6,416 nt of DNA from Candidatus Omnitrophota bacterium. Its GTDB lineage: Bacteria > Omnitrophota > Gorgyraeia > Gygaellales > Profunditerraquicolaceae. The notes under the pieces were generated by a model. It saw nothing but the letters and a program-made list of their open reading frames with translations, was not told the origin of the DNA and did not search any database. The position numbers and the translations under genes are program-made. Each line of letters begins with the position of its first letter. Position 1 is the stretch's first letter. The stretch is taken from positions 1 to 6,416 of the forward strand of contig JAQUON010000078.1 in the NCBI GenBank assembly GCA_028717045.1. Direction: 5' to 3'. This document shows positions 6,355 through 6,416 of the stretch, piece after piece.

Positions 6355-6416
6355 TTCCTGATTGCCTCTTCTAACTTTTTTGTCAACGCAGGAATAATCT
6401 GGAAAACGTCCCCGAC
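6351..6416 (-). CDS. C-terminal end of an unidentified protein (partial, cut by window edge)
   Basis: An open frame enters from the window edge and gives 21 residues (including VFQIIPALTKKLEEAI near the end) before TGA at 6353-6351. That stop overlaps the first ATG of the membrane-protein gene by four bases (ATGA), which supports a real coupled gene. The amphipathic helical tail with a central Pro vaguely resembles the C-terminal helix of NifS/IscS-type cysteine desulfurases (pattern of hydrophobics, then LPxxxxxLR), but 21 residues are too few to name it. Only the 3' end is present. Confidence 0.6.
   Translation of the reverse strand, partial: VGDVFQIIPALTKKLEEAIRK

Overview
The window looks like a piece of a bacterial chromosome, with every supported gene on the minus strand, so transcription runs from high to low coordinates. 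It is probably an uncultured, Gram-negative-type lineage. The overall impression (a Smc with a shortened hinge, an excisionase-type helix-turn-helix gene beside it, moderate GC) recalls candidate phyla such as Omnitrophota, but this is recollection and not something the sequence proves.

Layout in the direction of transcription. (1) At 6416-6351 are the last 21 codons of an unidentified gene, whose stop codon overlaps the start of the next gene. (2) At 6354-6070 is a 94-residue protein with a single membrane segment near its N-terminus, of unknown function. (3) After an 84-bp spacer, 5985-3691 encodes a 764-residue stand-alone lantibiotic-dehydratase-type protein (LanB glutamylation-domain family, no elimination domain). 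The spacer holds a 10-bp tandem repeat and a possible promoter. (4) A 218-bp AT-rich intergenic region (3473-3690) carries a perfect-consensus sigma-70-type promoter (TTGACA, 17 bp, TATAAT) and an AT-rich inverted repeat. (5) That promoter reads into a 56-residue excisionase-family HTH protein (3472-3302), a gene not previously delimited because it is so short. (6) Eighteen bases further on is smc (3283-56), ended by a clear hairpin-plus-U-tract terminator at 43-3.

How the parts fit. The HTH gene and smc form a compact two-gene transcription unit with its own promoter and terminator. This suggests that a small DNA-binding protein is made with the chromosome-organising ATPase. The LanB-like gene belongs to a separate unit with the small membrane protein and the partial gene. 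No precursor peptide, elimination-domain partner, transporter or protease is visible here, so its pathway cannot be reconstructed.

The two points most worth following are the Smc protein, whose ATPase head and both coiled-coil arms look complete while its hinge is cut to about 50 residues, and the isolated small LanB, which could be a tRNA-dependent peptide-modifying enzyme in an unusual host.
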